From Nocardioidaceae bacterium (GTDB lineage Bacteria > Actinomycetota > Actinomycetes > Propionibacteriales > Nocardioidaceae), in assembly GCA_030655315.1 (NCBI GenBank), contig JAURVT010000035.1, positions 1-64,000 on the forward strand: DNA of 64,000 nt, in the 5' to 3' direction. The position numbers and the translations under genes are program-made. The notes beneath the pieces are model-generated. The model worked only from the letters and a program-made list of their open reading frames with translations, made no database searches and was not told the origin of the DNA. The first letter of the stretch is position 1, and every line of letters starts with the position of its first letter. This document shows, one piece after another, positions 44,802 through 52,600 of the stretch.

Positions 44802-44845
44802 CATCCGTCGCTCCGGCCCCACCGGTCCGTCGCTCCGCCCGCCGG
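44802..44845. repeat. two units of the 22-bp tandem repeat
   Basis: Units at 44802-44823 and 44824-44845 share TCCGTCGCTCCG and the 22-bp period of the first two units of the array at 8555-8730. They begin five bases after the cobA stop. A weak GTGTC..GACAC hairpin (44845-44878) follows. Confidence 0.75.
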
Positions 44846-44871
44846 TGTCGCGCCCGAGGGACGGACGCTCG

Positions 44872-44901
44872 GTGACACGGGCGGAGGTCGGGGGCTACAG
44901 T
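44872..44901 (+). promoter_or_regulatory. promoter of cbtB riboswitch transcript
   Basis: GTGACA (44872-44877 region) and TACAGT (44896-44901) are separated by 18 bp and fit actinobacterial sigma-A-type boxes. The expected transcription start, about 44908, is at the 5' edge of the riboswitch. Confidence 0.5.
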
Positions 44902-44907
44902 GCGCTG

Positions 44908-45010
44908 ACGCCACCCTGACACGGGAAGCCGGTGAGAACCCGGCACAGTTGCGCTACTGCGATGGCCGCCTCGACGGTCGAGTCAGACCCCGCCTCGGTG
45001 TCTTGTCTTC
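44908..45010 (+). promoter_or_regulatory. cobalamin riboswitch upstream of cbtB
   Basis: The leader reads GGGAAGCCGGTGAGAACCCG, then GGCACAGTTGCGCTACTGCG and a B12-box-like GAGTCAGACCCC near 44980-44992. It is shorter than the bluB switch and lacks the long peripheral stem. A small AGGGA..TCCCT hairpin (45020-45036) lies before the cbtB ribosome-binding site. It controls cobalt import and the cobT-cobS genes. Confidence 0.9.
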
Positions 45011-45053
45011 CATTCACACAGGGACGCATCATCCCTCCACGGAAGGTCCAACC

Positions 45054-45278
45054 ATGGCCACCAGCAACACCCCCGCCGTCCACGCCACCCCCGAGGTCGT
45101 CGTCCCGGCGATCTCCGGCCGCCAGGTGCTCCCCTGGCTGCTCCTGCTCGCCCTCGTCGCCGTCATCGCGGTCTACTTCGTGGGCGCCGAGCAGGGCGCG
45201 ACGTCGCTGTTCTCCGGCACCGCGATCCACGAGTGGACGCACGACGGCCGGCACCTCCTCGGCTTCCCCTGCCACTGA
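45054..45278 (+). CDS. cbtB: cobalt transporter subunit CbtB
   Basis: A 74-residue protein with one membrane helix (about 24-44) and the family's C-terminal histidine motif: HEWTHDGRHLLGFPCH ends the protein and probably binds cobalt. GGAAGG at 45041-45046 is the ribosome-binding site for ATG 45054. It always pairs with CbtA, which follows after 68 bp. The upstream cobalamin riboswitch agrees with the known B12 control of this transporter family. Length is normal. Confidence 0.93.
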   Translation: MATSNTPAVHATPEVVVPAISGRQVLPWLLLLALVAVIAVYFVGAEQGATSLFSGTAIHEWTHDGRHLLGFPCH

Positions 45279-45346
45279 TCCTCGGCCGCTGACCCGCGGC
45301 TCCTGAGGCGCCTCGGGTCCTCCCTACCCAGATCCAGGGGACACCC

Positions 45347-46207
45347 ATGAGCTCTTCCACCATCCCCCGCGCGCCGCTGGCGGTGCGCACCTTCCTGGTC
45401 CGCGGCCTCGTCGCGGGCCTGCTCGCCGGGTTCGCGGCCTTCGCCGTCGCGTACGTCGTCGGCGAGCCACCCGTCGACGCCGCGATCCAGATCGAGGAGT
45501 CCGGCGCCGCCGCGCCCGCCGAGACCGAGGCGCACAGCCACGCGGAGGGCACCGAGGCGCACTCGCACGACGAGGCATCCGCCACCGAGGGCCACTCGCA
45601 CGGCGAGGACGCCGCCGTCAGCCGCGGCGAGCAGTCCACCGGCGGCCTGCTGACCGCCACGGTCGTCTTCGGCACCGCGCTCGGCGGGATCGTCGGGGTC
45701 GTCACGGCGTTCGCGACCGGTCGTCTCGGCCGGTTCGGCCCCGCCGCGTCGGCCGGTGTCGTCACCGGCCTGGGCTTCCTGGCCTACTACCTGGTGCCCT
45801 ACACCAAGTACCCGCCGAACCCGCCCGCCGTGGGCAGCGGCGACACCATCGGTGCCCGCACCGCCGACTACTTCTCCATGGTGGTCGTCTCGGTGGTCGC
45901 CGTCGTCGTCGCCGTGGCGGTCGCGCGGGCGATCGCCGCACGTCGCGGGGCCTTCACGGGCATCGCCGCCGCGGCGGTCGGCTACGTCGTCGTGGTCGTG
46001 GTCGCCGGCCTCCTGCTGCGCACCCACCAGGAGGTGCCCGACACCTTCCCGGCCGCCCTGCTGTGGCAGTTCCGGCTCGCGTCGCTGATGACGCAGGCCG
46101 CGCTGTGGGGCGTCCTCGGCCTCGTCCTCGCGGGGCTCCTCGACCGCGACTGGCGCCGGGCCGGCGAGCCGCGCGAGCGCGCCGAGCTCGTCGGCGCCGG
46201 ACGGTGA
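45347..46207 (+). CDS. cbtA: cobalt transporter subunit CbtA
   Basis: A 286-residue membrane protein with about five or six helices. Helix 1 (about 17-40) is followed by a long extracytoplasmic loop (about 44-100) with three HSH clusters (EAHSHAEGTEAHSHDEAS, EGHSHGED), likely cobalt ligands. The remaining helices carry TGLGFLAYYLVPYTKYPPNP and LRTHQEVPDTFPAALLWQFR, family marks of CbtA. It follows cbtB in the same riboswitch-controlled unit and its stop overlaps the cobT start (GTGA), tying metal uptake to late cobalamin assembly. Confidence 0.92.
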   Translation: MSSSTIPRAPLAVRTFLVRGLVAGLLAGFAAFAVAYVVGEPPVDAAIQIEESGAAAPAETEAHSHAEGTEAHSHDEASATEGHSHGEDAAVSRGEQSTGGLLTATVVFGTALGGIVGVVTAFATGRLGRFGPAASAGVVTGLGFLAYYLVPYTKYPPNPPAVGSGDTIGARTADYFSMVVVSVVAVVVAVAVARAIAARRGAFTGIAAAAVGYVVVVVVAGLLLRTHQEVPDTFPAALLWQFRLASLMTQAALWGVLGLVLAGLLDRDWRRAGEPRERAELVGAGR

Positions 46208-47259
46208 CCGTCCCGCCGCTCGCGCCCGGCACGCCGGTCGACCCGCCCGACGGGGTGGTCGCGGCCGCCGCGCGCGAGCGTCTCGCCGCACTGGCCACGC
46301 CGACCGGTGCGCTGGGTCGTCTCGGTGAGGCCGCCGTCTGGTCGGCGGCCGTGCAGGGCGTGTGCCCGCCGCGGTCGTTCGACGCGGTGCGCCTGGTCGT
46401 CCTCGCGGGCGACCACGGCGTCGCCGCGCACGGCGTCTCGGCCTACCCGAGCGCGGTCACCGGGCTGATGGTGCGCGCGTTCCTCGACGGCACCGCGGGC
46501 GCGGCCGTCCTCGCGCGTCAGCACGACGTTCACCTGCGCGTGCTCGACGTCGCGGTCGACGACGCCCTCGACGGCGTGCCCGACGCCGTCCGCGCCCACC
46601 GGGTGCGCCGCTCGTCCGGCGCCATCCACCTCGAGGACGCGCTCACGGCCGAGCAGGCCTCTGCCGCGCTGGCCGCCGGGGTGGCGATCGCGGCCGAGGA
46701 GGTCGCCGCGGGGGCGGACCTGCTGATCGTCGGCGACATGGGCATCGGCAACACCACCCCGGTGGCCGCGCTCGTGGCCGCGTCCCTCGGCGTGCCCGCC
46801 GAGGACGCCGTCGGTCGCGGCACGGGCGTCGACGCCGACGGTCTCGCGCGCAAGCTCGACGTGGTCGAGCGGGCGCTCGCGCGGGCCGGCGACCGCGTCG
46901 ACGACCCCGTCGAGCTCCTCACCGCGCTCGGCAGCGCCGACCTCGCCGCGACGGTCGCGTTCCTCGTCACCGCCGCTCGATCGCGCGTCCCGGTGCTGCT
47001 CGACGGCGTGGTGTCGGTGGCGTGCGCGCTCGCCGCCGAGCAGCTGGCGCCCGGCACCGTCGCCTGGCTCGCAGCCGGTCACCGCTCCACCGAGCCCGCC
47101 CAGTCGCTCGCGCTCGACAAGCTCGGGCTCGTCCCGCTGCTCGACCTCGGGCTGCGCCTCGGCGAGGGCAGCGGCGCGCTCACCGCGCTGCCGGTGCTGC
47201 GCTCGTCCACGCTGCTGCTCGCGCAGACCGCCCTGCTCGCCGACGTCCTCGGTCAGTGA
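46204..47259 (+). CDS. cobT: nicotinate-nucleotide:dimethylbenzimidazole phosphoribosyltransferase
   Basis: Activates the lower ligand made by BluB to alpha-ribazole phosphate. The 351-residue protein has LATPTGALGRLGEAA, VVLAGDHGVAAHGVSAYP, the GDMGIGNTTPVAALVAA loop and, near the C-terminus, AGHRSTEPAQ with the catalytic glutamate position, followed by LDLGLRLGEGSGA. The GTG start overlaps cbtA, and its stop overlaps cobS. Complete and normal length. Confidence 0.96.
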   Translation: MTVPPLAPGTPVDPPDGVVAAAARERLAALATPTGALGRLGEAAVWSAAVQGVCPPRSFDAVRLVVLAGDHGVAAHGVSAYPSAVTGLMVRAFLDGTAGAAVLARQHDVHLRVLDVAVDDALDGVPDAVRAHRVRRSSGAIHLEDALTAEQASAALAAGVAIAAEEVAAGADLLIVGDMGIGNTTPVAALVAASLGVPAEDAVGRGTGVDADGLARKLDVVERALARAGDRVDDPVELLTALGSADLAATVAFLVTAARSRVPVLLDGVVSVACALAAEQLAPGTVAWLAAGHRSTEPAQSLALDKLGLVPLLDLGLRLGEGSGALTALPVLRSSTLLLAQTALLADVLGQ

Positions 47260-48146
47260 CCGAGAAGGTCTCGCCGGTCTGGCTCGACGGTCTCCGGCTG
47301 TCGGTGGGCACCCTCACCGCGCTGCCCGTGACGCCGCCGTCGCGCGTCGACCGTCCGCGGGCGGCCGTGGCGATGTCCGTCGCACCGCTGGCCGCGCTGC
47401 CGCTGGGCGTGCTCGCGGCGGCGGTGACCTGGGCGGGCACCTGGCTCTCGCTGCCGAGGGCCGTGGTCGGGCTGCTCGTCGTCGCCGTCCTGGCCGTCGC
47501 CAACCGCGGCATGCACCTCGACGGCCTCGCCGACTCCGCCGACGGCCTCGCCGCCCCCAAGGACGCCGACGGGCGGCTCGCGATCATGCGCACGGGCGAC
47601 GTCGGACCTGTCGGCGCCGCGGCGCTCGTGCTGGTGCTCGGGCTGCAGGTGGCCGCGATCGCGGAGCTGGCGACCGGGCCCCGCGGCTGGCTGGTCGTCG
47701 GCGTCGCGGTCTGCCTGTCCCGCGCGGCCCTCGCCCTCGTGTGCGTGCGCGGCGTCCCGGCCGCGCGCGGCTCGGGGCTCGGGGCCGCGGTGGCGGGCAC
47801 CGTGCCCCGCCTCGTCGCGGCGGCGATCTGGGCGCTCGTGGCGGCGGCCCTCGCCGGGGTGCTCGCGCTGGCCCCGTCCAGCGCCGAGGGCGTCCTCTCC
47901 TACGGCGGCAGCTACGAGCCGATGACGGCCTCGCGCGAGGCTTACTCGTCGTCCCTGACCATGACCTTCGACCGGTTCGAGCTGGTCGCCTGGGCGTCCG
48001 GTGTGCTCGCCACGCTGGTCGCCCTGGCCGTCGTCGCCCTGCTGGTGCGCCGCGCCGTCCGCGCCGTCGGCGGGGTGACGGGCGACGTCTGCGGCGCCGC
48101 GGTCGAGCTCTGCCTCGCCGCCCTCCTCGTCGCCCTGCTCGTCTGA
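47256..48146 (+). CDS. cobS: adenosylcobinamide-GDP ribazoletransferase (cobalamin synthase)
   Basis: Membrane enzyme joining adenosylcobinamide-GDP to alpha-ribazole. The 296-residue polytopic protein has the metal-binding signature RGMHLDGLADSADGL followed by DGRLAIMRTGDVGPVG, and the C-terminal GGVTGDVCGAAVEL. It is some 40 residues longer than typical CobS: between two C-terminal helices lies an extra polar segment (about residues 209-242, SSAEGVLSYGGSYEPMTASR onwards) with no counterpart I know. GTG start overlaps cobT. A palindromic element follows. Confidence 0.93.
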   Translation: MTEKVSPVWLDGLRLSVGTLTALPVTPPSRVDRPRAAVAMSVAPLAALPLGVLAAAVTWAGTWLSLPRAVVGLLVVAVLAVANRGMHLDGLADSADGLAAPKDADGRLAIMRTGDVGPVGAAALVLVLGLQVAAIAELATGPRGWLVVGVAVCLSRAALALVCVRGVPAARGSGLGAAVAGTVPRLVAAAIWALVAAALAGVLALAPSSAEGVLSYGGSYEPMTASREAYSSSLTMTFDRFELVAWASGVLATLVALAVVALLVRRAVRAVGGVTGDVCGAAVELCLAALLVALLV

Positions 48147-48164
48147 GCGCGGCCGGCCGGGGGA

Positions 48165-48252
48165 CCAAATACCACGTGAACGTGGTAATTGACGCGAAGC
48201 ATGGGAGATCTACCGTGCTTCGATCCAAATACCACGTTCACGTGGTAATTGG
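48165..48252. repeat. inverted/direct repeat element with ACGT palindromes (element E)
   Basis: Two copies of a 27-bp block (48165-48191 and 48225-48251) differ mainly at the centre; each contains the palindrome TACCACGT-NN-ACGTGGTA. Between them CGAAGCA and TGCTTCG form a third inverted repeat. The whole can fold as one imperfect palindrome. It is unusually AT-rich for this genome and lies between the convergent cobS and cobU genes. Confidence 0.8.
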
Positions 48253-48260
48253 GCGGCGCG

Positions 48261-48794
48261 TCAGAGGTGGAGGACGCGCCCCGCGACGACGAGGGCGACC
48301 TCGTCCGACGCCGCCGCGACGCGCTGGTTGACGGTGCCGAGGACGTCGCGGAAGACGCGGCCGGAGCGGTGGGCGGGGACGACGCCCATGCCCACCTCGT
48401 TGGTCACCGCCACGACGACGCCCGGCGCGTCGGACCAGGCGGCGGCGAGGTCCTCGACGCGGGCGTCCACCTCGTCCGACCACACGTCGCGGGGCGCCTC
48501 CCAGGCGTCGAGCTCGTCGAGGACGGCGGTGACCCAGGTGCCGAGGCAGTCCAGGAGCAGGGGGCCGGGATGGTCGCGGACGGCGGCCGCGACGTCGGTG
48601 GTCTCGACGGTGCTCCACGCGGACGGGCGACGCGCGCGGTGCACCGACACCCGCTCGGCCCACTCCGGGTCGCCGTCCGGCGACGGCCCGGGTGCGACGT
48701 AGACGACCGGCTCGTCGGGCTCGAACAGCCCCTCGGCGTGGCGCGACTTGCCCGAGCGCACGCCCCCCGTCACGAGCACGCGACGTGCGGTCAT
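48261..48794 (-). CDS. cobU: adenosylcobinamide kinase/adenosylcobinamide-phosphate guanylyltransferase
   Basis: Bifunctional nucleotide-loop enzyme of 177 residues. The P-loop TGGVRSGKSRHAEGL, VDCLG-type LLLDCLGTWVTAVLDE and VVAVTNEVGMGVVPAHRSGR segments are those of CobU/CobP. A GGGAGG ribosome-binding site precedes ATG 48794. It is divergent from cbiB with 55 bp between and convergent with cobS across element E. Confidence 0.95.
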   Translation of the reverse strand: MTARRVLVTGGVRSGKSRHAEGLFEPDEPVVYVAPGPSPDGDPEWAERVSVHRARRPSAWSTVETTDVAAAVRDHPGPLLLDCLGTWVTAVLDELDAWEAPRDVWSDEVDARVEDLAAAWSDAPGVVVAVTNEVGMGVVPAHRSGRVFRDVLGTVNQRVAAASDEVALVVAGRVLHL

Positions 48795-48849
48795 CGACTG
48801 GTCCCTCCCGTCGCGGCCCGGGCGGGCCGCTCTGCCTAGGCTGCAGCCT

Positions 48850-49782
48850 ATGCAACCCCGCGCCACCGGGCTCGCCCTCGGGTTCGTCCTCGACCGGTGG
48901 CTCGGCGACCCGCGCCGGCTCCACCCCGTCGCCGGGTTCGGCACGCTGGCCGCGGCCCTCGAGCGAAGCACCTGGGCGGACGACCGCGCCCACGGCGTCG
49001 TGCACTGCGCGACGCTCGTCGGCGCCGCCGCGCTGCTCGGCGTCGCGGCCGAGCGGACCGCCCGGCGGCCCGCCGCCCGTACCCTGGCCACCGCCGCCGC
49101 CACGTGGGTCGTCCTCGGCGGACGCTCGCTCGAGCGCGAGGCCGTCGCCGTCGCCCGGTACCTCGACGCCGGCGACCTGGCAGCCGCCCGCGAGCAGGTG
49201 ACGCACCTCGTCGGGCGCGACCCCTCGCGGCTCGGGCCCGACGACGTCGCGCGCGCCACCGTCGAGTCCGTCGCAGAGAACACCTCGGACGCGGTGGTCG
49301 CGCCGCTGCTGGCGGGCGCGGTCGCCGGGGTCCCCGGACTGCTCGCCTACCGGGCGGCCAACACGCTCGACGCGATGGTCGGCCACCGGTCCGAGCGGTA
49401 CCGACGCTTCGGGTGGGCGTCGGCACGCCTCGACGACCTGCTCAACCTCGTGCCCGCCCGCACGTCCGCGCTGCTCGCCGCGGCGTGCGCCCCGCTCGTC
49501 GGCGGACGCCCGTCCGACGCCGTCCGCGCCTGGCGCCGCGACGCCGCGCTGCACCCGAGCCCGAACGCCGGACCCGTCGAGGCGGCGTTCGCCGGCGCAC
49601 TCGGCCGCACGCTCGGCGGCAGCAACGTCTACGGCGGCGTGGCCGAGGACCGCGGCACGCTCGGCGACGGTCCCTCCCCCGGCGTGGTCGACGTCCGTCG
49701 CGCGACGCGTCTCGCGGCGGCGGTCGGCGCCGGCGCGACGCTCGTGGCGGTCGGCGTCGCGAGCCTCACCTCGGCCCGGTGA
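48850..49782 (+). CDS. cbiB: adenosylcobinamide-phosphate synthase (CbiB/CobD type)
   Basis: Membrane protein that attaches aminopropanol (phosphate) to adenosylcobyric acid. The 310 residues include DRWLGDPRRLHPVAGFG, the VESVAENTSDAVVAPLLAGA block, AYRAANTLDAMVGHRSERY and DDLLNLVPARTSALL, all typical. ATG 48850 has TAGGCT (48837-48842) 7 nt upstream and no Shine-Dalgarno sequence. The 3' end overlaps the convergent cobK by 17 bp. Because E. coli and Pseudomonas names conflict (cobD), I use cbiB. Confidence 0.94.
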   Translation: MQPRATGLALGFVLDRWLGDPRRLHPVAGFGTLAAALERSTWADDRAHGVVHCATLVGAAALLGVAAERTARRPAARTLATAAATWVVLGGRSLEREAVAVARYLDAGDLAAAREQVTHLVGRDPSRLGPDDVARATVESVAENTSDAVVAPLLAGAVAGVPGLLAYRAANTLDAMVGHRSERYRRFGWASARLDDLLNLVPARTSALLAAACAPLVGGRPSDAVRAWRRDAALHPSPNAGPVEAAFAGALGRTLGGSNVYGGVAEDRGTLGDGPSPGVVDVRRATRLAAAVGAGATLVAVGVASLTSAR

Positions 49783-50515
49783 CCCTCGTGAGGACCCAGG
49801 TCACGGCCTCGTGCACGGTCGCGACGGACGGTGCGCCGGAGCGGTCTGGACGGCGCACGACCACCACGGCGACGCCGAGCGCCGCGGCCGCGTCCAGCTT
49901 GGCGCTGGTCAGCGCACCGCCGGAGTCCTTGGTGACGAGCACGCGCACGCCGCGGGTGCGCAGCAGCTCGGTCTCGCCCTCGAGCGTGTAGGGCCCGCGG
50001 TCCTGCAGCACCGTCCACGACGGCGGCAGGGCCACCTCGGGCGGGTCGACGACGCGCGCCACCACGGACGCGTCCCGCAGCGCCGGGACGAACGCCTCCA
50101 GCCCCTGACGCCCCGTGGTCAGCAGCACCCCGCCTCCGAGGTCCGCCGCGACGGTCGCCGCCTCGCCCGTGTCGTCCACCCAGCGCCACGTGGCCGCATC
50201 GGGCCGCGAGCCCCACCCCGGGCGCGCCAGCCGCAGCAGCGGCACGCCGGCCGCCGAGCACGCCGCCACCGCGTTCGCCGAGATCGTCGCCGCGAACGGG
50301 TGCGTGGCGTCCACGACCGCGTCCACCCGGTGCTGGCGGAGCCACGCCACCAGGCCGTCGACGCCGCCGAACCCGCCGACGCGCGTGCGTCCCTCGGGCA
50401 GGGCCGGACGCGCGACCCGTCCGGCCAGCGACGACACCACGTCGACGTCCGCCGCCACCAGCGCCGCGGCCAGTGCCCGTGCCTCGCCGGTGCCGCCGAG
50501 CAGCAGGACGGTCAC
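49766..50515 (-). CDS. cobK: precorrin-6A reductase
   Basis: NADPH-dependent reductase converting precorrin-6A to precorrin-6Y. The 249-residue protein has the N-terminal LLLGGTGEARALAAALV, the VVDATHPFAATISANA block, LLRLARPGW, GGGVLLTTGRQGLEAF and VTKDSGGALTSAKLDAA, the family pattern of CobK/CbiJ. The GTG at 50515 overlaps the cobQ stop (GTGA), so it is translated with cobQ. Complete. Confidence 0.95.
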   Translation of the reverse strand: MTVLLLGGTGEARALAAALVAADVDVVSSLAGRVARPALPEGRTRVGGFGGVDGLVAWLRQHRVDAVVDATHPFAATISANAVAACSAAGVPLLRLARPGWGSRPDAATWRWVDDTGEAATVAADLGGGVLLTTGRQGLEAFVPALRDASVVARVVDPPEVALPPSWTVLQDRGPYTLEGETELLRTRGVRVLVTKDSGGALTSAKLDAAAALGVAVVVVRRPDRSGAPSVATVHEAVTWVLTRVTGPR

Positions 50516-52023
50516 GGCGACGGCTCGAGCACCGGCCGCAGGACGGGCAGCGCGGGGTCGGCACCCTGCTCCACCAGCCGCAGCAGCGCCTCGACGTCGA
50601 CGTGCTCCTCGAGCGCGTCGGCCAACGCGTCGACGCGGGCCTGGCGCCGGTCCTCGAACCGCAGCCCGGGGTCGGGCGCGAACCCGTCGCGACCGACGTG
50701 CGCGGCCACCTCGCGCAGCCACGCGCGCCGGAACCCGTCGCTCTCCAGGCTCCCGTGCCACATCGTGCCGAACACGCCGCCGGACCGTGCTCCGCCGGGC
50801 AGCTCGTCGCCGGACGGGCCGCGCGTGACGCGTCCGTGGTGGATCTCGTAGCCCGACACGGGCGCCCCGAGCCCGTGGCCGGACGGCAGGCCCAGCACCT
50901 TCTCGCGACCGAACACCGTGACGAGGTCGAGCAGGCCGAGGCCCTCGACGGACGCGCCGGGCGTGCCCTCGATCCCGTCGGGGTCCTCGACGCGACGCCC
51001 GAGCACCTGGCAGCCGCCGCACACGCCGAGCACGGCCCCGCCGCGCGCGACGTGGTCGAGCACGGCACGGTCGAGCCCGCGCTCGCGCATCCAGGCGAGG
51101 TCGGCGAGGGTGGCGCGCGAGCCGGGCAGCACCACGACGTCGGCGCCGGCCAGCGCCGCGGGGTCGCGCGCGAACGTCACGTCGACGGACGGCTCGAGCG
51201 TCAGCGCGTCGACGTCGGTGAAGTTGCTGATCCGCGGGAACGCGACCACGGCCGCGGCCAGTCGTCCCCGACGGTCGCCGCCGGTGGGCACCGGCCGGCT
51301 CTGCAGGTCGAGCGCGTCCTCGGAGTCCAGCCACAGCCCGCTCTCCCAGGGCAGCACGCCGACGACCGGACGTCCGGTGAGGTCCTCGATCGTGTCCAGC
51401 CCGGGACGCAGCAGGTCGACGTCGCCCCGGAACTTGTTGACGCAGAACGCCGCGAGCAGAGCCTGGTCGGCCGGCTCGAGGAGCGCGAGCGTGCCGTAGA
51501 GCTGGGCGAAGACCCCGCCCCGGTCGATGTCGGCCACGAGCAGCACCGGGACGTCACCGTGCCGGGCCAGCCCCATGTTGACGTAGTCCCAGCGCCGCAG
51601 GTTGATCTCGGCCGGGCTGCCCGCGCCCTCGCAGACGACGACGTCGAATCGGCCGCGCAGGTCGTCGAACGCGGCGAACGCCGCCTCGGCCAGGGCCGCG
51701 CGTCCGCCGGCGAACTCCCCGGACTCGAGCACGCCGGCCGGCTCGCCCATCACCACGACGTGGCTGCGCCGGTCGCTGCCGGGCTTCAGCAGCACCGGGT
51801 TCATCGCGGCTTCGGGGACGGCCCGGGCCGCGACCGCCTGCACCCACTGCGCCCGGCCGATCTCGGTGCCGCCCGGCGTGACCATCGAGTTGTTCGACAT
51901 GTTCTGCGCCTTGAACGGGGCGACCGACACGCCGCGGCGGGCCAGCACGCGGCACAGCGCGGTGGTGACGATGCTCTTGCCCGCGTCCGAGCTCGCCCCC
52001 GCGACCATCAGCGTCCCGGCCAT
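50512..52023 (-). CDS. cobQ: cobyric acid synthase
   Basis: Glutamine-dependent amidase that adds four amide groups to adenosylcobyrinic acid a,c-diamide. The 503-residue protein has the ATP site VAGASSDAGKSIVTTALCR, APFKAQNMSNNSMVT, the CEGAGSPAEINLR block and the class I amidotransferase nucleophile in GVCGGCQVLGRRV, with the later EIHHGRV and FGTMWHGSLESDGFRR. ATG 52023 has TAGGCT 6 nt upstream (leaderless arrangement). It leads the cobQ-cobK pair and has no visible riboswitch. Confidence 0.97.
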   Translation of the reverse strand: MAGTLMVAGASSDAGKSIVTTALCRVLARRGVSVAPFKAQNMSNNSMVTPGGTEIGRAQWVQAVAARAVPEAAMNPVLLKPGSDRRSHVVVMGEPAGVLESGEFAGGRAALAEAAFAAFDDLRGRFDVVVCEGAGSPAEINLRRWDYVNMGLARHGDVPVLLVADIDRGGVFAQLYGTLALLEPADQALLAAFCVNKFRGDVDLLRPGLDTIEDLTGRPVVGVLPWESGLWLDSEDALDLQSRPVPTGGDRRGRLAAAVVAFPRISNFTDVDALTLEPSVDVTFARDPAALAGADVVVLPGSRATLADLAWMRERGLDRAVLDHVARGGAVLGVCGGCQVLGRRVEDPDGIEGTPGASVEGLGLLDLVTVFGREKVLGLPSGHGLGAPVSGYEIHHGRVTRGPSGDELPGGARSGGVFGTMWHGSLESDGFRRAWLREVAAHVGRDGFAPDPGLRFEDRRQARVDALADALEEHVDVEALLRLVEQGADPALPVLRPVLEPSP

Positions 52024-52108
52024 CCCCCGAGCCTAGGCCTTGGCTCCCCCGGGCAGGACCAGGGTCGACCCCGATGACACCGCGCCCACCGGTCGCGAGG
52101 GTGGACCC

Positions 52109-52600
52109 GTGGACGACCTCCGAATCCTCGCCCGACGCACCGCGGTCACGCTGGGGCTCGCGTCCGCCGCGCTCAGCCTCGCCTGGGCGCTCGGCGCGAC
52201 GTCGTTGCTCGACACCGTGGGCGGCCCGGCCGACGTCGTCACCGGTCTCGGCGCGTCGCTGGTGCTGCTGGGCGCGGCCGGGGCGAAGTCCGCGGTGGCC
52301 CTGCTGCCCCTGGTCCCGCACGCCTGGGCACGGCTGCCCGGGCTGCTCGCCGGCTGGGTGCTGCTGGCCTACGGGAGCGCGGTGACGGTCGTGGGCCTGG
52401 GCGTGCTGACGGGGATCGTCCCGGCGTCGCCGGACGCCGACCTGCGCGCCATCGGGTGGCACACCTTCTTCTGGGACCCGTGGTTCGCGGCGTGGGGCGC
52501 CGCGCTGCTGCTCAGCCTGCGGCGAGGGCGAGGTGACGGCAGTCGGGGTAGGTGCAGCCCCGCGCCTCGGTCCGCGGCCGGGTGGGCAGGGCGTCGGTGA
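52109..52600 (+). CDS. DUF3995-like membrane protein
   Basis: A 163-residue protein with four predicted membrane helices (about 12-32, 41-66, 75-96, 118-140). The conserved end ADLRAIGWHTFFWDPWFAAWG matches what I know of DUF3995 proteins; function unknown. GTG 52109 was chosen because it starts directly before the first helix. Its last 89 bp overlap the 3' end of the convergent DtxR-family gene, a long overlap, so the C-terminal 30 residues (Gly/Arg/Ser-rich) may be constrained only by the other gene. Confidence 0.7.
   Translation: MDDLRILARRTAVTLGLASAALSLAWALGATSLLDTVGGPADVVTGLGASLVLLGAAGAKSAVALLPLVPHAWARLPGLLAGWVLLAYGSAVTVVGLGVLTGIVPASPDADLRAIGWHTFFWDPWFAAWGAALLLSLRRGRGDGSRGRCSPAPRSAAGWAGRR

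Noticed and set aside
52040-52108. Upstream extension of the DUF3995-like gene
   Set aside because: The extra 23 residues would start from a non-standard TTG-type codon in the cobQ promoter region and are Pro/Gly/Arg-rich without helix character.
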